Origin: Isoetes taiwanensis
Lineage: Eukaryota; Streptophyta; Lycopodiopsida; Isoetales; Isoetaceae
Direction: 5' to 3'
DNA: 64,000 bases
Assembly: GCA_021234155.1 (NCBI GenBank)
Contig: JAJEKV010000033.1
Span: forward strand, 3,019,454-3,083,453
A program made the position numbers and the translations under genes. Below the pieces are notes generated by a model. That model was not told the DNA's origin, did no database searches, and was given only the letters and a program-made list of their open reading frames with translations. This document shows, piece by piece, positions 20,124 through 30,444 of the stretch; position 1 is the first letter of the stretch; every line of letters starts with the position of its first letter.

Positions 20124-23100
20124 TTTGATAAGTTCTCCGGGCCGGATGTTGGATTTTTGGCCCTTATCGAACGAGGACCCTTGAGCGAAGGATTCAATGG
20201 TCGGATAGGGGAACCGAGATCGGGAGTGTGGTCTTTAGCGTCTGGCCCGGGGAGCTACTGCGGGAAAGGCTACCTTGGGAAACTTTTTGGGGCTCGCCTC
20301 TTGGGGTTCGGACTCTCCCCTCTAATGAGACGGCCTTGCAAGGTCCTGGCCTTGTTTGACTTGGGCAAGTGTGCGGCTATTTCGCTGCCCAACAACAAAG
20401 CTGCCGGGACCGTTCTAATGCAAACACTTTGATCTAAACCTTGTCCGAAATTTTGAAAACTGGCTTGTATGTTGGCGATGACTTAGGAAGCCTCTGGACG
20501 AAAAAAATCAGAATTTAATTCCGTACTATACATTAATTACGAATTTATGAATGTCTTGCTACTGCAAAAAGCGCCCTTTATTTCTAACTGCCACAACGGG
20601 AGGAGTACAGATCCAAACTCCATTCCGTTAGTTCCTCTTGCTTCGTGTTCTCAACTGCATCTTATCGGCCAAGTCCCAAGTGCAAAAGACCGAAACTCGG
20701 CACCCAAAATGCAAACCCTGCTAGAACTTGGCAACTCATAGGGTTTATGTTTCGGAGGCTCTATCCTTGTCAGATTCGACTAGGACCTTTGCGCGTGTCT
20801 TGGCGTGAGGAGTGGTGTTGGCCTTGAGCACGGACCCTAAAACCACACAGGAAGCAGCTTGCCCCAAAAGTCCTCTCAGAAGGCCACGGGCGACGGACCG
20901 GGCAACTTCCCCTCTCCGGAATCGTGATTCGCTCGCCAATGGACTCGGAATGTCGACATTGTCACGGTGACCAAGTTTTCGTGGCGAAGACCACCCTTCT
21001 CGAGGAAGCGTCAAACTATCTCATGTCCAACACACTTTCGTAGTCAATTGGCCTAGGAGGTGGCTATCGAATCACCGCAACGTAGGGCGTAAGTGTTTCT
21101 TTTCTTTGCAAAACCGATTGTGAATCTTGGTCTCTAGGGTAATTTCGCCTCACCGGACGATGTGGCGAAGTCAAATCGCCATTCGAGCCTCCGCAATGTC
21201 CGAACGACAAAACACTTTGGTTTCTACACGGCCGACCCTTAGGGCGCTTGGCGGTTTGATAAGTTCTCCGGACGGATGTTGGATTTTTTGGACCTTATCG
21301 AGGCGGGGCCCTTGAACGAAGGATTCAACGGGCCGGATAGGGGAACCGAGATCCGGGAGTGTGGTCTTTAGCGTCACGGCCCGGGAGCGGCTGCAAAGAA
21401 AGGCTGCCCTCGAAACTTTTGGGGCTCCCCTCTTGGGGTTCGGACTCTGCCCTCTAATGAGGCGGCCTTGCAAGGTCCTGGCCTTGTTTGACTTGGGCAA
21501 GTGTGCCCGGCTGCCCAACAACAAGCCGCCCCGGACCGTTCTAATGCAAACACTTTGATCTAAACCTTGTCAGGAAATTTTGAAAACTGGCCTCGTATAT
21601 TGGCGATGACTTAGGAAGCCTGCTGACAAAAAATCAGAATTTAATTCCGTACTATGCATTAATTACGAATTTATGAATGTCTTGCTACCGCAAAAGCCGC
21701 CCTTTACTTCTAAGCGCCACAACGGAGGAGTACAGATCCAAACTCCATTTCCGGTTCCCCTTGCTTTTGCGTTCTCAATCGCATCTTATCGGCCAAGTCC
21801 CAAGTGCAAAGGACCAAAACTTCGGCATCCAAAGCGCAAAACCCCGCTAGAACCCTAGCAACTCATAGGGTTTACGTTAGGAGGCTCTATCCTTGTCGAT
21901 TCGACTAGGACCTTGCGCCATGTCTTGGCGTAGGGGGGGTGTTGATGCGAGCACGGACCCTAAAAACCACTGGAAGCGGCTTGCCCCAAAAGTCCTCCTT
22001 GAAGGCTCCTCCGGCGCGGACGGGCAACTTCCCCTCCGAGGAATCGTGATTCGCTCGCCAATGGACTCGGGCGTTGACATTGCCACGGGGACCAAGTTTC
22101 ATGGCCAAAAGACCACCCCTTCGAGGTGGCGTCAAACTATCTCATGTCCAACACACTCGTAGTCAATTGGCCTAGGAGGTGGCCGCCGAATCTTGCAGCG
22201 TAGGGCGTAAGTGTTTCTTTCTTTTGCTTGGCCTGACCGTGCAACTTGGTCTCTAGGGTAATTTCGGCCTCCCGGACGATGTGGTTAAGTCGAATCGCCA
22301 TTCGAACCTCACTTAATGTCACGAGCGACAAAACACTTTGGTTTCTACGCGATTCGCCGCGGGGGACGCCGGCGGTTTGATAAGTTCTCCACAGGCGGAT
22401 GTTGGATTTTTTGGACCTTATCGAGACAGGGGCCCTTGAGCGAAGGATTCAACGGGTCGGATAGGGGAACCAGATCCGGGAGTGTGGTCTTTAGCGTCAC
22501 GGCCCCCGTGGGAGCTGCCGGGAAAGGCTGCCGGGGAAACTTTTGGGGCTCGCCTCACGGGTCCGGACTCTCCCCTCTAATGAGGTGGCCTTGCAAGGTC
22601 CTGGCCTTGTTTGACTTGGGCAAGTGTGCTTTTCGGCTACCCAACAACAAGGCTGCCGGACCGTTCTAATGCAAACACTTTGATCTAAATCTTGTCCAGA
22701 AATTTTGAAAACTGGCCCGTATGTTGGCGATGACTTAGGAAGCTTTGACAAAAAATCAGAATTTAATTCCGTACTATGTATTAATTACGAATTTATGAAT
22801 GTCTTGCTCTGCAAAAAGTCGCCCTTTACTTCTAAGCGCCACAACGGGAGGAGTACAGATCCAAACTCCATTCCGTGGAGTTCCCCTTGCTTCGCATTCT
22901 CAAAGCTGCATCTTATCGGCCAAGTCCCAAGTGCAAAAGACCAAAACTTCGGCACCCAAAACGCAAAACCCTGCTAGAACTTTGGCAACTCATAGGGGTT
23001 TACGTTTGGAGGCTCTATCCTTGTCGATTCGACTAGGACCTTTGTAGTGTCTTGACGTGAGGGGTGGTCGGACCCTAAAACCACCAGGAAGCAAATTTTG

Positions 23101-26100
23101 CCCCAAAAGTCCTCTCGAAGGCCACGGCGACGGACATGCAACTTCCCTCTCGGGAATCGTGATTCGGCTCGCCAATGGACTCGGAATGTCGACATTGTCA
23201 CGGGGACCAAGTTTCGTGGGCCGGAAGATCACCTCTTTCTCGAGGAAGCGTCAAACTATCTCATGTCCAACACACTCGTAGTCAATTGGCCTAGGAGGTG
23301 GGCGTCGAATACCGCAACGTAGGGCGTAAGTGTTTCTTTCTTTTGCAAAACCGACCAGGTGCAACTTGGTCTCTAGGGTAATTCGGCCTCCGGACGATGT
23401 GGTTAAGTCGAATCGCCATTCCGGAGCCTCCAAGAATGTCCGAACGACAAAACACTTTGGTTTCTACAAGGTCGACCGCCAGAACGGCCAGCGGTTTGAT
23501 AAGTTCTCCGGACGGATGTTGGATTTTGTTGGACCTTATCGAGCGGGGCCCTTGGCGAAGGATTCAAACGGTGGGATAGGGGAACCGAGATGCAGGAGTG
23601 TGGTCTTTAGCGTCTGACCCCCGGGAGTGGGGATTTGCCGGAAAGGCTACCTCGGGGAAACTTTTTGGGGCTCGCCTCTTGGGGTTGAGACTCTCCCCTC
23701 TAATGAGACGGCCTTGCAAGGTCCTGGCCTTGTTTGACTTGGGCAAGTGTGCGGCTTCGGCTGCTTAACAACAACAGCTGCCGGACCGTTCTAATGCAAA
23801 CACTTTGATATAAACCTTGTCAGGAAATTTTGAAAACTGGCCTGTATGTTGGCGATGCCTTAGGAAGCCTGCCGACAAAAATCAAAATTTAATTCCGTAC
23901 TATGCATTAATTACGAATTTATGAATGTCTTGCTCTTCGCAAAAGGCGCCCTTTACTTCTAAGCGCCACGGAGGAGTACAGATCCAAACTCCATTCCGTC
24001 GGTTCCCCTTGCTTCAGCGTTCTCAATCGCATCTTATCGGCCAAGTCCCAAGTGCAAAAGACCAAAACTTCGGCACCCAAAACGCAAAACCCCGCTAGAA
24101 CACGGCAACTCATAGGGTTTACGTTTGAGGCTCTATCCTTGTCGATTCGACTAGGACCAACCGTGTCTTGGCGTGAGAGGGGGTGTTGACACGAGGCGAG
24201 GGACCCTAAAAACCATCCGGAAGCAGCTTGCCCCAAAAGTCCTCTCCCGAAGGCCCTGGCGACGGACGGGCAACTTCCCCTCTCCGGAATCATGATTCGG
24301 CTCTGCCAATGGACTCGAAATGTCGACATTGCCCTGGGGACCAAGTTTCATGGCCAGAAGACCACCCCTTCTCGAGGAAGCGTCAAACTATCTCATGTCC
24401 AACACACTCGTAGTCAATTGGCCTAGGAGGTGGCTGTCGAATACTGCAACGTAGGGCGTAAGTGTTTCTTTCTTTTGCAAAAATGACCGTGCAACTTGGT
24501 CTCTAGGGTAATTTCGGCCTCCCGGACGATGTGGCGAAGTCGAATCGCCATTCCGGAGCCTCCGCAATGTCTGAACGACAAAACACTTTGGTTTCTACGG
24601 CCGACCGCGGGGCGCAAGGCGGTTTGATAAGTTCTCCGGGACGGATGTTGGATTTTTGGACCTTATCGAGACGGGGCCCTTGAACGAAGGATTCAGCGGT
24701 GGGATAGGGGAACCGAGATGGGGAGTGTGGTCTTTAGCGTCGGCCCCGGGAGCGCCGAGGAAAGGCTGCCTCGGGAAACTTTTGGGGCTCGCCTCTTGAG
24801 GTCCGGACTCTCCCCTCTAATGAGTGGCCTTGCAAAGGTCCGGCCTTGTTTGACTTGGGCAAGTGTGTTCCGGCTGCCCAACAACAGCTGCCGGACCGTT
24901 CTAATGCAAACACTTTGATCTAAACCTTGTCCAGAAATTTTGAAAACTGGCCTTTGTATGTTGGCGATGACTTAGGAAGCTGACGACAAAAATCAAAATT
25001 TAATTCCATACTATGCATTAATTACGAATTTATGAATGTTTTGCTCTTTGCAAAAGGCGCCCTTTACTTTAAGCGCCACAACGGAGGAGTACAGATCCAA
25101 ACTCCATTCCGTCAGTTCCCCTTGCTTAGCCGCATTCTCAAGCTGCATCTTATCGGCCAAGTCCCAAGTGCAAAGACCAAAACTTCGGCACCCAAAACGC
25201 AAACCCCGCTAGAACACGGCAACTCATAGGGTTTACGTTTGGGAGGCTCTATCCTTGTCGATTCGACTAGGACCTTTGCGCCGTGTCTTGGCGTAGAGGG
25301 GTGGTGTTGACGCCTTGAGCACGGACCCTAAAACCACGGAAGCGGCTTGCCCCAAAAGTCCTCTCAGAAGGCCACGGCGACGGGCGACGGGCAACTTCCC
25401 TCTCCGAATCATTGATTGGCTCACGCCAATGGACTCGGAATGTCGACATTGTCACGGGGACCAAGTTTCGTGGCTTAAGACCACCCTTCTCGAGGAAGCG
25501 TCAAACTATCTCATGTCCAACACACTCGTAGTCAATTGGCCTAGGAGGTGGGCCGCCGAATCGCAGCGTGGGGCGTAAGTGTTTCTTTCTTTTGCAAAAC
25601 TGACCGTGCAACTTGGTCTCTAGGGTAATTTCAGCCTCTCGGACGATGTGGCGAAGTCGAATTGCCATTCGGAGCCTCCGCAATGTCCGAACGACAAAAC
25701 ACTTTGGTTTCTACGGTCGACCAGCGGGGCGCCAGCGGTTTGATAAGTTCTCCGGACGGATGTTGATTTTTGGACCTTATCGAGCGGGGCCCTTGAGCGA
25801 AGGATTCAGCGGTCGGATAGGGGAACCGAGATCAGGGAGTGTGGTCTTTAGCGTCTGACCCCTCGGGAGGAGCCGCCGAGGAAAGGCGCCTCGGGGAAAC
25901 TTTTTGTGGCTCGCCTCTTGGGGTTCGGACTCTCCCCTCTAATGAGGCGGCCTTGCAAGGTCCTGGCCTTGTTTGACTTGGGCAAGTGTGCCAGCTCGGC
26001 TGCCCAACTTGTTTCGCCGGACCCAGGTACTAATGCAAACACTTTGATCTAAACCTTGTCTGGAAATTTTGAAAACTGGCATGTACGTTGGCGATGACTT

Positions 26101-26160
26101 AGGAAGCCCGCTGACAAAAAATCAGAATTTAATTCCTTACTATGCATTAATTACGAATTT
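20124..26160. repeat. Tandem array of about 1.12 kb units, five full and one partial
   Basis: Units begin at TTTGATAAGTTCTCC at 20,124, 21,255, 22,376, 23,495, 24,623 and 25,739, giving periods of 1,131, 1,121, 1,119, 1,128 and 1,116. Recurrent landmarks are GTGTGGTCTTTAGCGTC, GGCCTTGCAAGGTCCTGGCC, CTAATGCAAACACTTTGAT, AATTCCGTACTATGCATTAA and TGTCCAACACACTCGTAG. Reading frames are not conserved among units: short indels of one to five bases cluster at GC-rich spots, so it does not look protein-coding. It is the bulk of the CACTA interior. Confidence 0.9.
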
Positions 26161-26660
26161 ATGAATGTCTTGCTACTGCCCAACAACAGGCTGCCTAGAC
26201 CGTTCCAATGCTACCTATTTGATCAGAACTTTATCCAGAAATTCTAAAAATTTGCCTGTATGTTGGGGATGACCTAGGAAGCCAACTGACAAAAAATCAG
26301 AATTTAATTCCATACCATGCATTAATTACGAATTTATGAAGCATGAATGCAAAAGAACGCATAACTAAAAAATTCTGCATCGAAAAAAGGTGGAATTTTG
26401 ATAAGCGGTGCAACGTGCCGGTGCGGACATGAGAAAAACATTTCACTAGGATATGCAGTGTTGGTGCACGATGAAATAGCTCCGAGTCTTCCAGAGCTCA
26501 CATTTTGCTACAAAAGTTCTCTTACGAAGGCCCTGGCAATGGACGAGCAATTTCCCCTCTCCAAAACCATGATTTGGCTCTTCCAATGGACTCAGAATAT
26601 CGACATTACCCTGGGGACCAACTTTCGTGGCCAGAAGACCACCCTTGTTCTCCAAAAAGA
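26161..26660. repeat. Degenerate, rearranged 1.12 kb unit
   Basis: Pieces of the unit (the CCCAACAACAGGCTGCC region, the AATTTAATTCC region, then the AAGACCACCCTTGTTCTC region) follow each other with internal deletions and much higher divergence than the array proper. This is the edge decay often seen in tandem arrays. Confidence 0.7.
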
Positions 26661-26679
26661 ACAAAGTACACTAGACGTC

Positions 26680-26871
26680 CAGCAGACGTCCCGCGCGACG
26701 TCACGTCGCACGCGACGTCACGTCGCACAAAAGTGACGCACGCGATGCGACGTGGTCGTAGACGTGGCGCACCTGGCGTGACAGATCTGCCACGTCACGG
26801 TGTCAGACGTCACACCACACGTCGCATGCGACGTGTCTGCGACGTGACGTCGCATTGACGTCGCAAGCCCA
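26680..26871. repeat. CACTA right subterminal CGTCG-rich zone
   Basis: ACGTCGCA, GCGACGTCA and related motifs are packed in both orientations, ending at the right terminal inverted repeat. Confidence 0.7.
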
Positions 26872-26900
26872 CGTCGCTAAATGTCCATTCTCTTGTTGTG
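26872..26900 (-). repeat. CACTA right terminal inverted repeat
   Basis: Reverse complement begins CACAACAAGA and contains CATTTAGCGACG. It is followed by the TGA target duplication at 26,901-26,903. Confidence 0.8.
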
Positions 26901-26934
26901 TGAGCTGACCTAGCCGCGAGTCGCGCCGCCATGT

Positions 26935-27486
26935 CCGCTCAAAATTTCATACAAAATTTCATGGTCATTGAAATTCTCCTACGAAATTTTAAGAACCATG
27001 AAATTTTAGTCTGTTCTTGCTGCTGCTGCCAGATTCAGGCCAGAAAAACCTCTGATTCAGCCAGATTCAAGCACTGAAGAAGAAAAAAAAAACAAAAAAA
27101 CAAGCAAGAGACTTTGTCCATGGCTGCCGGTTCTATCTATCCCGTGCACGATTTCTATCTATCTTGCCTCTCTGTTCCCATCGGATCAATTCTCCAGTTG
27201 TTTGCCCGGATCGGTTCTCCAGTTGCCTGTCTCGCCCAATCCGGGGCTTTTTCCTTTAACTTTTACTTGCTGTGATCTCAATCGGGGCTCATCCTTTGAT
27301 GTGCATAAGCAGAGTCAGGAGCGGTGCCGCCCAAAAACTCCTACACAGTCGATAGAGTTTTTCGTTTTTTAAAACCCTGTTAAATCAGGGTGAAATTTCA
27401 TGGTGCTTAAAATTTCGTAAAGAAAATTTTTGGGCAAAACTTCCAGTACGGTAGGAAATATTTTGGTAGATTTTGATGTATATATG
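26935..27486. other. Duplicated non-coding spacer, copy 2
   Basis: This matches 6,120-6,770, with small deletions in the TTTCTATCTATCC region. No gene is seen. Confidence 0.5.
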
Positions 27487-27744
27487 TTATGTGGAACGGG
27501 AAGGGGGAGGGCATTCTTGCTAGCCCCCTGACCTACAGACTCCGAGAGTTGACTTGCAGAATCTGGGAAGCGCTTCCGGATTCTGTAGGTCAGGGGGCTG
27601 GCAAGAATGCCCGACCCCTTCCTGCTCCACAATGTCCAGGTAAGCAGACTTGATTCTCCCGATTTTTTGCATGCCAATTTTCATTCTGGATAAGAATGAT
27701 TCTTGAATCCGTAGACATCAATACCCACTTACCTTGACATATAG
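27487..27744. repeat. Double hairpin insertion
   Basis: Arms 27,491-27,538 and 27,583-27,630 are near-perfect reverse complements (GGGCATTCTTGCTAGCCCCC against GGGGGCTGGCAAGAATGCCC) over about 48 bases. The loop contains an inner inverted repeat, CAGAATC...GATTCTG, whose right side overlaps the arm. A second pair follows: TGTCCAGGTAAG near 27,634 against CTTACCTTGACA near 27,740. Copy 1 of the duplication lacks this whole block (junction near 6,765). It is a MITE or fold-back candidate and could give a hairpin RNA if transcribed. Confidence 0.7.
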
Positions 27745-27985
27745 GGGAATAGAAACTATGGATCTGACATTAGAAGTTTGTCGGTGGGGGTCCCGCTGAC
27801 CGCAATAGCCGGCCGGTCCAACGGCAAACGGGAATCTTTGGACCGTGTTTCATCCCCTACAATACAAAAGTTAGGGAGGCATTTCATGATTCAATTGAAC
27901 TTTGCAGACATCTGCCCTGTTACAGATGTTATAAATGAGCTCCATACAAATCCAGCAGTTTAAACCTGCAATTCAGCAATTATAG
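27745..27985. other. Duplicated non-coding spacer, copy 2
   Basis: Corresponds to about 6,770-7,190 of copy 1, with deletions. No gene is seen. Confidence 0.4.
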
Positions 27986-27990
27986 AAACT

Positions 27991-28780
27991 TATATATGGC
28001 CAAATTCTGCCTGTGCAGAGCAAGCATGCCTCGATTTGAGATGAAGCAGGCCTGTGGGCGAGCATGCAAGCTGATAATACATGTTTAGCTCCTTATATGG
28101 CCAAATCCGGCCTGTCCAAAGCAAGCATGCCTCGATTTGACATGAATCCGGGTTCGTAGGCTGAAAGCATGCAAGGCCGATAATGCATGTTTAATTCCTT
28201 ATATGGCCAAATCCGGCTTCGATTTGAGATGGATCAGGCCATCTAACTCTGAATCTGAAACATGCAAGGCCGTCTAGCTCCGAATCTGAAACATACCTGC
28301 AATGCGAGAGACTGGGAATGCTGGACCAGGTTAGGTTAGAATGTTGGACAAAAGTTAGGGAGGCATTTCATGATTCCATTGAGCTTTGCAGACATCTGCC
28401 CTGTTACAGATGTTATAAAAGAGCTCCATACAAATCCAGCAGTTTAAACCTGCATTTCAGCAATTATAGAAACTTATATGGCCAAATTCTGCCTGTGCAG
28501 AGCAAGCATGCCTCGATTTGAAATGAAGCAGGCCTGTGGGCGAGCATGCAAGCTGATAATACATGTTTAGCTCCTTATATGGCCGAATCCGGCCTGTCCA
28601 AAGCAAGCATGCCTCGATTTGACATGAATCAGGCCTGTGGACGAGCATGCAAGGTCGATAATGCATGTTTAATTCCTTATATGGCCAAATCCGGCTTCGA
28701 TTTGAGATGGATCAGGCCATCTAACTCTGAATCTGAAACATGCAAGGCCATCTAGCTCCGAATCTGAAACAAGGGAGTTT
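27991..28780. repeat. Two consecutive sets of the 104-bp tandem repeat
   Basis: A first set of three units (27,991-28,310) and a second (28,470-28,780) flank a repeated spacer containing TTAGGGAGGCATTTCATGAT and CATCTGCCCTGTTACAGATG. The spacer-plus-set, about 480 bases, has therefore been tandemly duplicated in copy 2 only. Confidence 0.75.
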
Positions 28781-28784
28781 ACCG

Positions 28785-30219
28785 TATGGCGGCATGGAAT
28801 GTGGGAAGCGGATTCTAGGGGCCCCGCGACCGGCGGGAGCCGGGAGCGGGTCTGGAATCTGCGACTCACTTCCAGGCCGCCACAACAACATGGAAATCGG
28901 GTCCCATTTTTTGGCGGAAGATGAATTATGTGTTGCCACATGGCACATCCCTACAATCCGGAATGGAAAGTGGGAAGCCAATTCCGTGCAGAGCAAATTT
29001 TACAGGTTACAACCGGTTAGAGCACTAACTACTGTGGGATTTGAATCCACAAATCCGAGAAAGTATCATGTCAAAAGTATGGCTGTGGCATATCTCTTCT
29101 ACTCATCAAAATGACCCTCTAAACTTCTTGGGAGCAAATAAAAACTTCAAAAATAAAAAGCAAGCAAATAAATGAATTGCTGGGTTCTAGGCAAAAAATC
29201 TGCTAAGAAACAGTGGATCAACAACAACTTGCTTACCTATAATAGAATAAGTATCTACAAGTTCTGTTGGCAAAATAGAGAAGTAGAAACTTCAAGCACG
29301 AAGCCCCTTTTTATCTGTGCTTCCCTGTACTTCCCTGTGCTTCCGATTCACGCTCCCGCATGTCCAGTACATGGCCGCAACCCTCTATTATAAATATAAC
29401 GCCGAGGGATTAAGCTTGCTTCATGCGGCCATAGGATGACAAAAATGTCGAATGAAGAACTAAAGGTTTACAATCTGAACAAAAAGCACAAAAAAACTGA
29501 AGAAAAAACACTAGGTTAAACAAGAAACGAACAGAATCTGGCAACATGCCTACAAAGAAAGAACCTAGGGAAGAGCTATTTCGTCCATAGCCCTTTATCT
29601 CCACAGTTTTGGCCATGGATTGCACGCCGGCTTTACATTCTGTATAGAGCTCAAGCAGGCGACGATCCCTCTGAAAGAAAGACAGGCAGACGACGATTGC
29701 TCTGAAAGAGTAACTCAAGAGCTCAAAAACCATAAAAAAAATCACTATAGCCCGCTTTTTCTCAAGAAATGACGATTCTGATACCGATTTCGTTGAGCGC
29801 CATAAGATACGCCATAGCCGCCGATTGCAGGGCTCCGCCGTGAAAAAAAAAATGCAGGAAAAAAAAATTGTCCCAATTTCCATGTTGTGGTGGCATGGCC
29901 GCCGGTCCCACATTCCGGTGTGGCCGGTGACCCGCTCCCGGCTGCCGCCGGTCGCGGGACCCCACCGGTCCACACTGGAATGTGGTCCCGGTGGCCATGC
30001 CACCATACATGGCAACTGGGAGTTTTGGTTGATTCTTACCTGCAGGCGCCGGTCGCGGGACCCCACCGGTCCACACTGGAATGTGGTCCCGGTGGCCATG
30101 CCACCATACATGGCAACTAGGAGTTTTGGTTGATTCTTACCTGCAGGTGACCGGTTGAGCGGAATTGCTGTGCGGCTTTCTATTCCGGAGGCAGAATCGT
30201 CGACCCAGTTGCCATGTTG
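28785..30219. mobile_element. GC-rich insertion with inverted internal segments
   Basis: In copy 1 the flanks GTTTACCG and TTGTTTACCTGC adjoin at 7,507-7,520. In copy 2 they are separated by 1.43 kb. Inside, 28,818-28,900 is inverted relative to 29,875-29,965: the shared core is CGCGACCGGCGG, then AGCCGGGAGCGGGTC, then CAACATGGAAAT. This suggests a fold-back or composite element. A string near 29,005-29,055 has a D-arm-like GGTTAGAGC and a T-arm-like GGGATTTGAATCC but no anticodon stem. No intact gene is seen; a minus-strand open frame (30,279-29,410) has no known motif. Confidence 0.5.
29946..30150. repeat. 102-bp direct repeat, two units
   Basis: Units start GCCGGTCGCGGGACCCC at 29,946 and 30,048 and end in ACCTGCAGG, with only about one base different. 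It lies inside the GC-rich insertion. Confidence 0.8.
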
Positions 30220-30402
30220 GTTGTTTACCTGCAATGCGAGAGACACCTGTCGTGATTCCAGATCAAAATGTCGACCCAACTTCTGTATTGTAATTTGTAT
30301 TTATTTCAAGAAGATACCAATTTCTGATACCGAACTTGAAATACCATCAGTGTAAGTTCTAGAAAGTTTCATTTTAGTGAATCTTTACAGTCCGACAAGG
30401 GC

Positions 30403-30409
30403 TATATAT
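30403..30409 (+). promoter_or_regulatory. Possible TATA box of F-box gene 2
   Basis: TATATAT lies 42 bases before the ATG, in the same context as copy 1. Confidence 0.45.
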
Positions 30410-30444
30410 TGAGCTTCACTAATTGAGAGGCACTGCGTCCAATA

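Larger units (their letters stand above)
17905..26900. mobile_element. CACTA (En/Spm-type) transposon, apparently non-autonomous
   Basis: The 8,996-base element has terminal inverted repeats beginning CACAACAAGA and containing CATTTAGCGACG, matching at 26 of 29 positions, and a TGA target duplication. Known plant CACTA ends read CACTACAAGAAAA, so this is a CACAA variant. GC-rich subterminal zones full of CGTCG/GCGACG repeats lie inside both ends, as expected for transposase-binding regions. I find no transposase or TNPA-like gene. The interior is mainly short tandem repeats, a polypurine tract and a six-fold 1.12 kb array. Movement would need enzymes supplied elsewhere. Confidence 0.85.

Noticed and set aside
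20745-25600. Many ORFs of 60-117 codons in the 1.12 kb array
   Set aside because: Frames are not conserved between units and shift at every GC-rich indel.
29005-29056. tRNA gene
   Set aside because: A-box-like and T-arm-like strings are present, but the anticodon stem is missing and the spacing is too short.
28785-30219. Helitron or LTR element as identity of the insertion
   Set aside because: No TC/CTRR ends, no LTR pair and no clear target-site duplication were found; only inverted internal segments.
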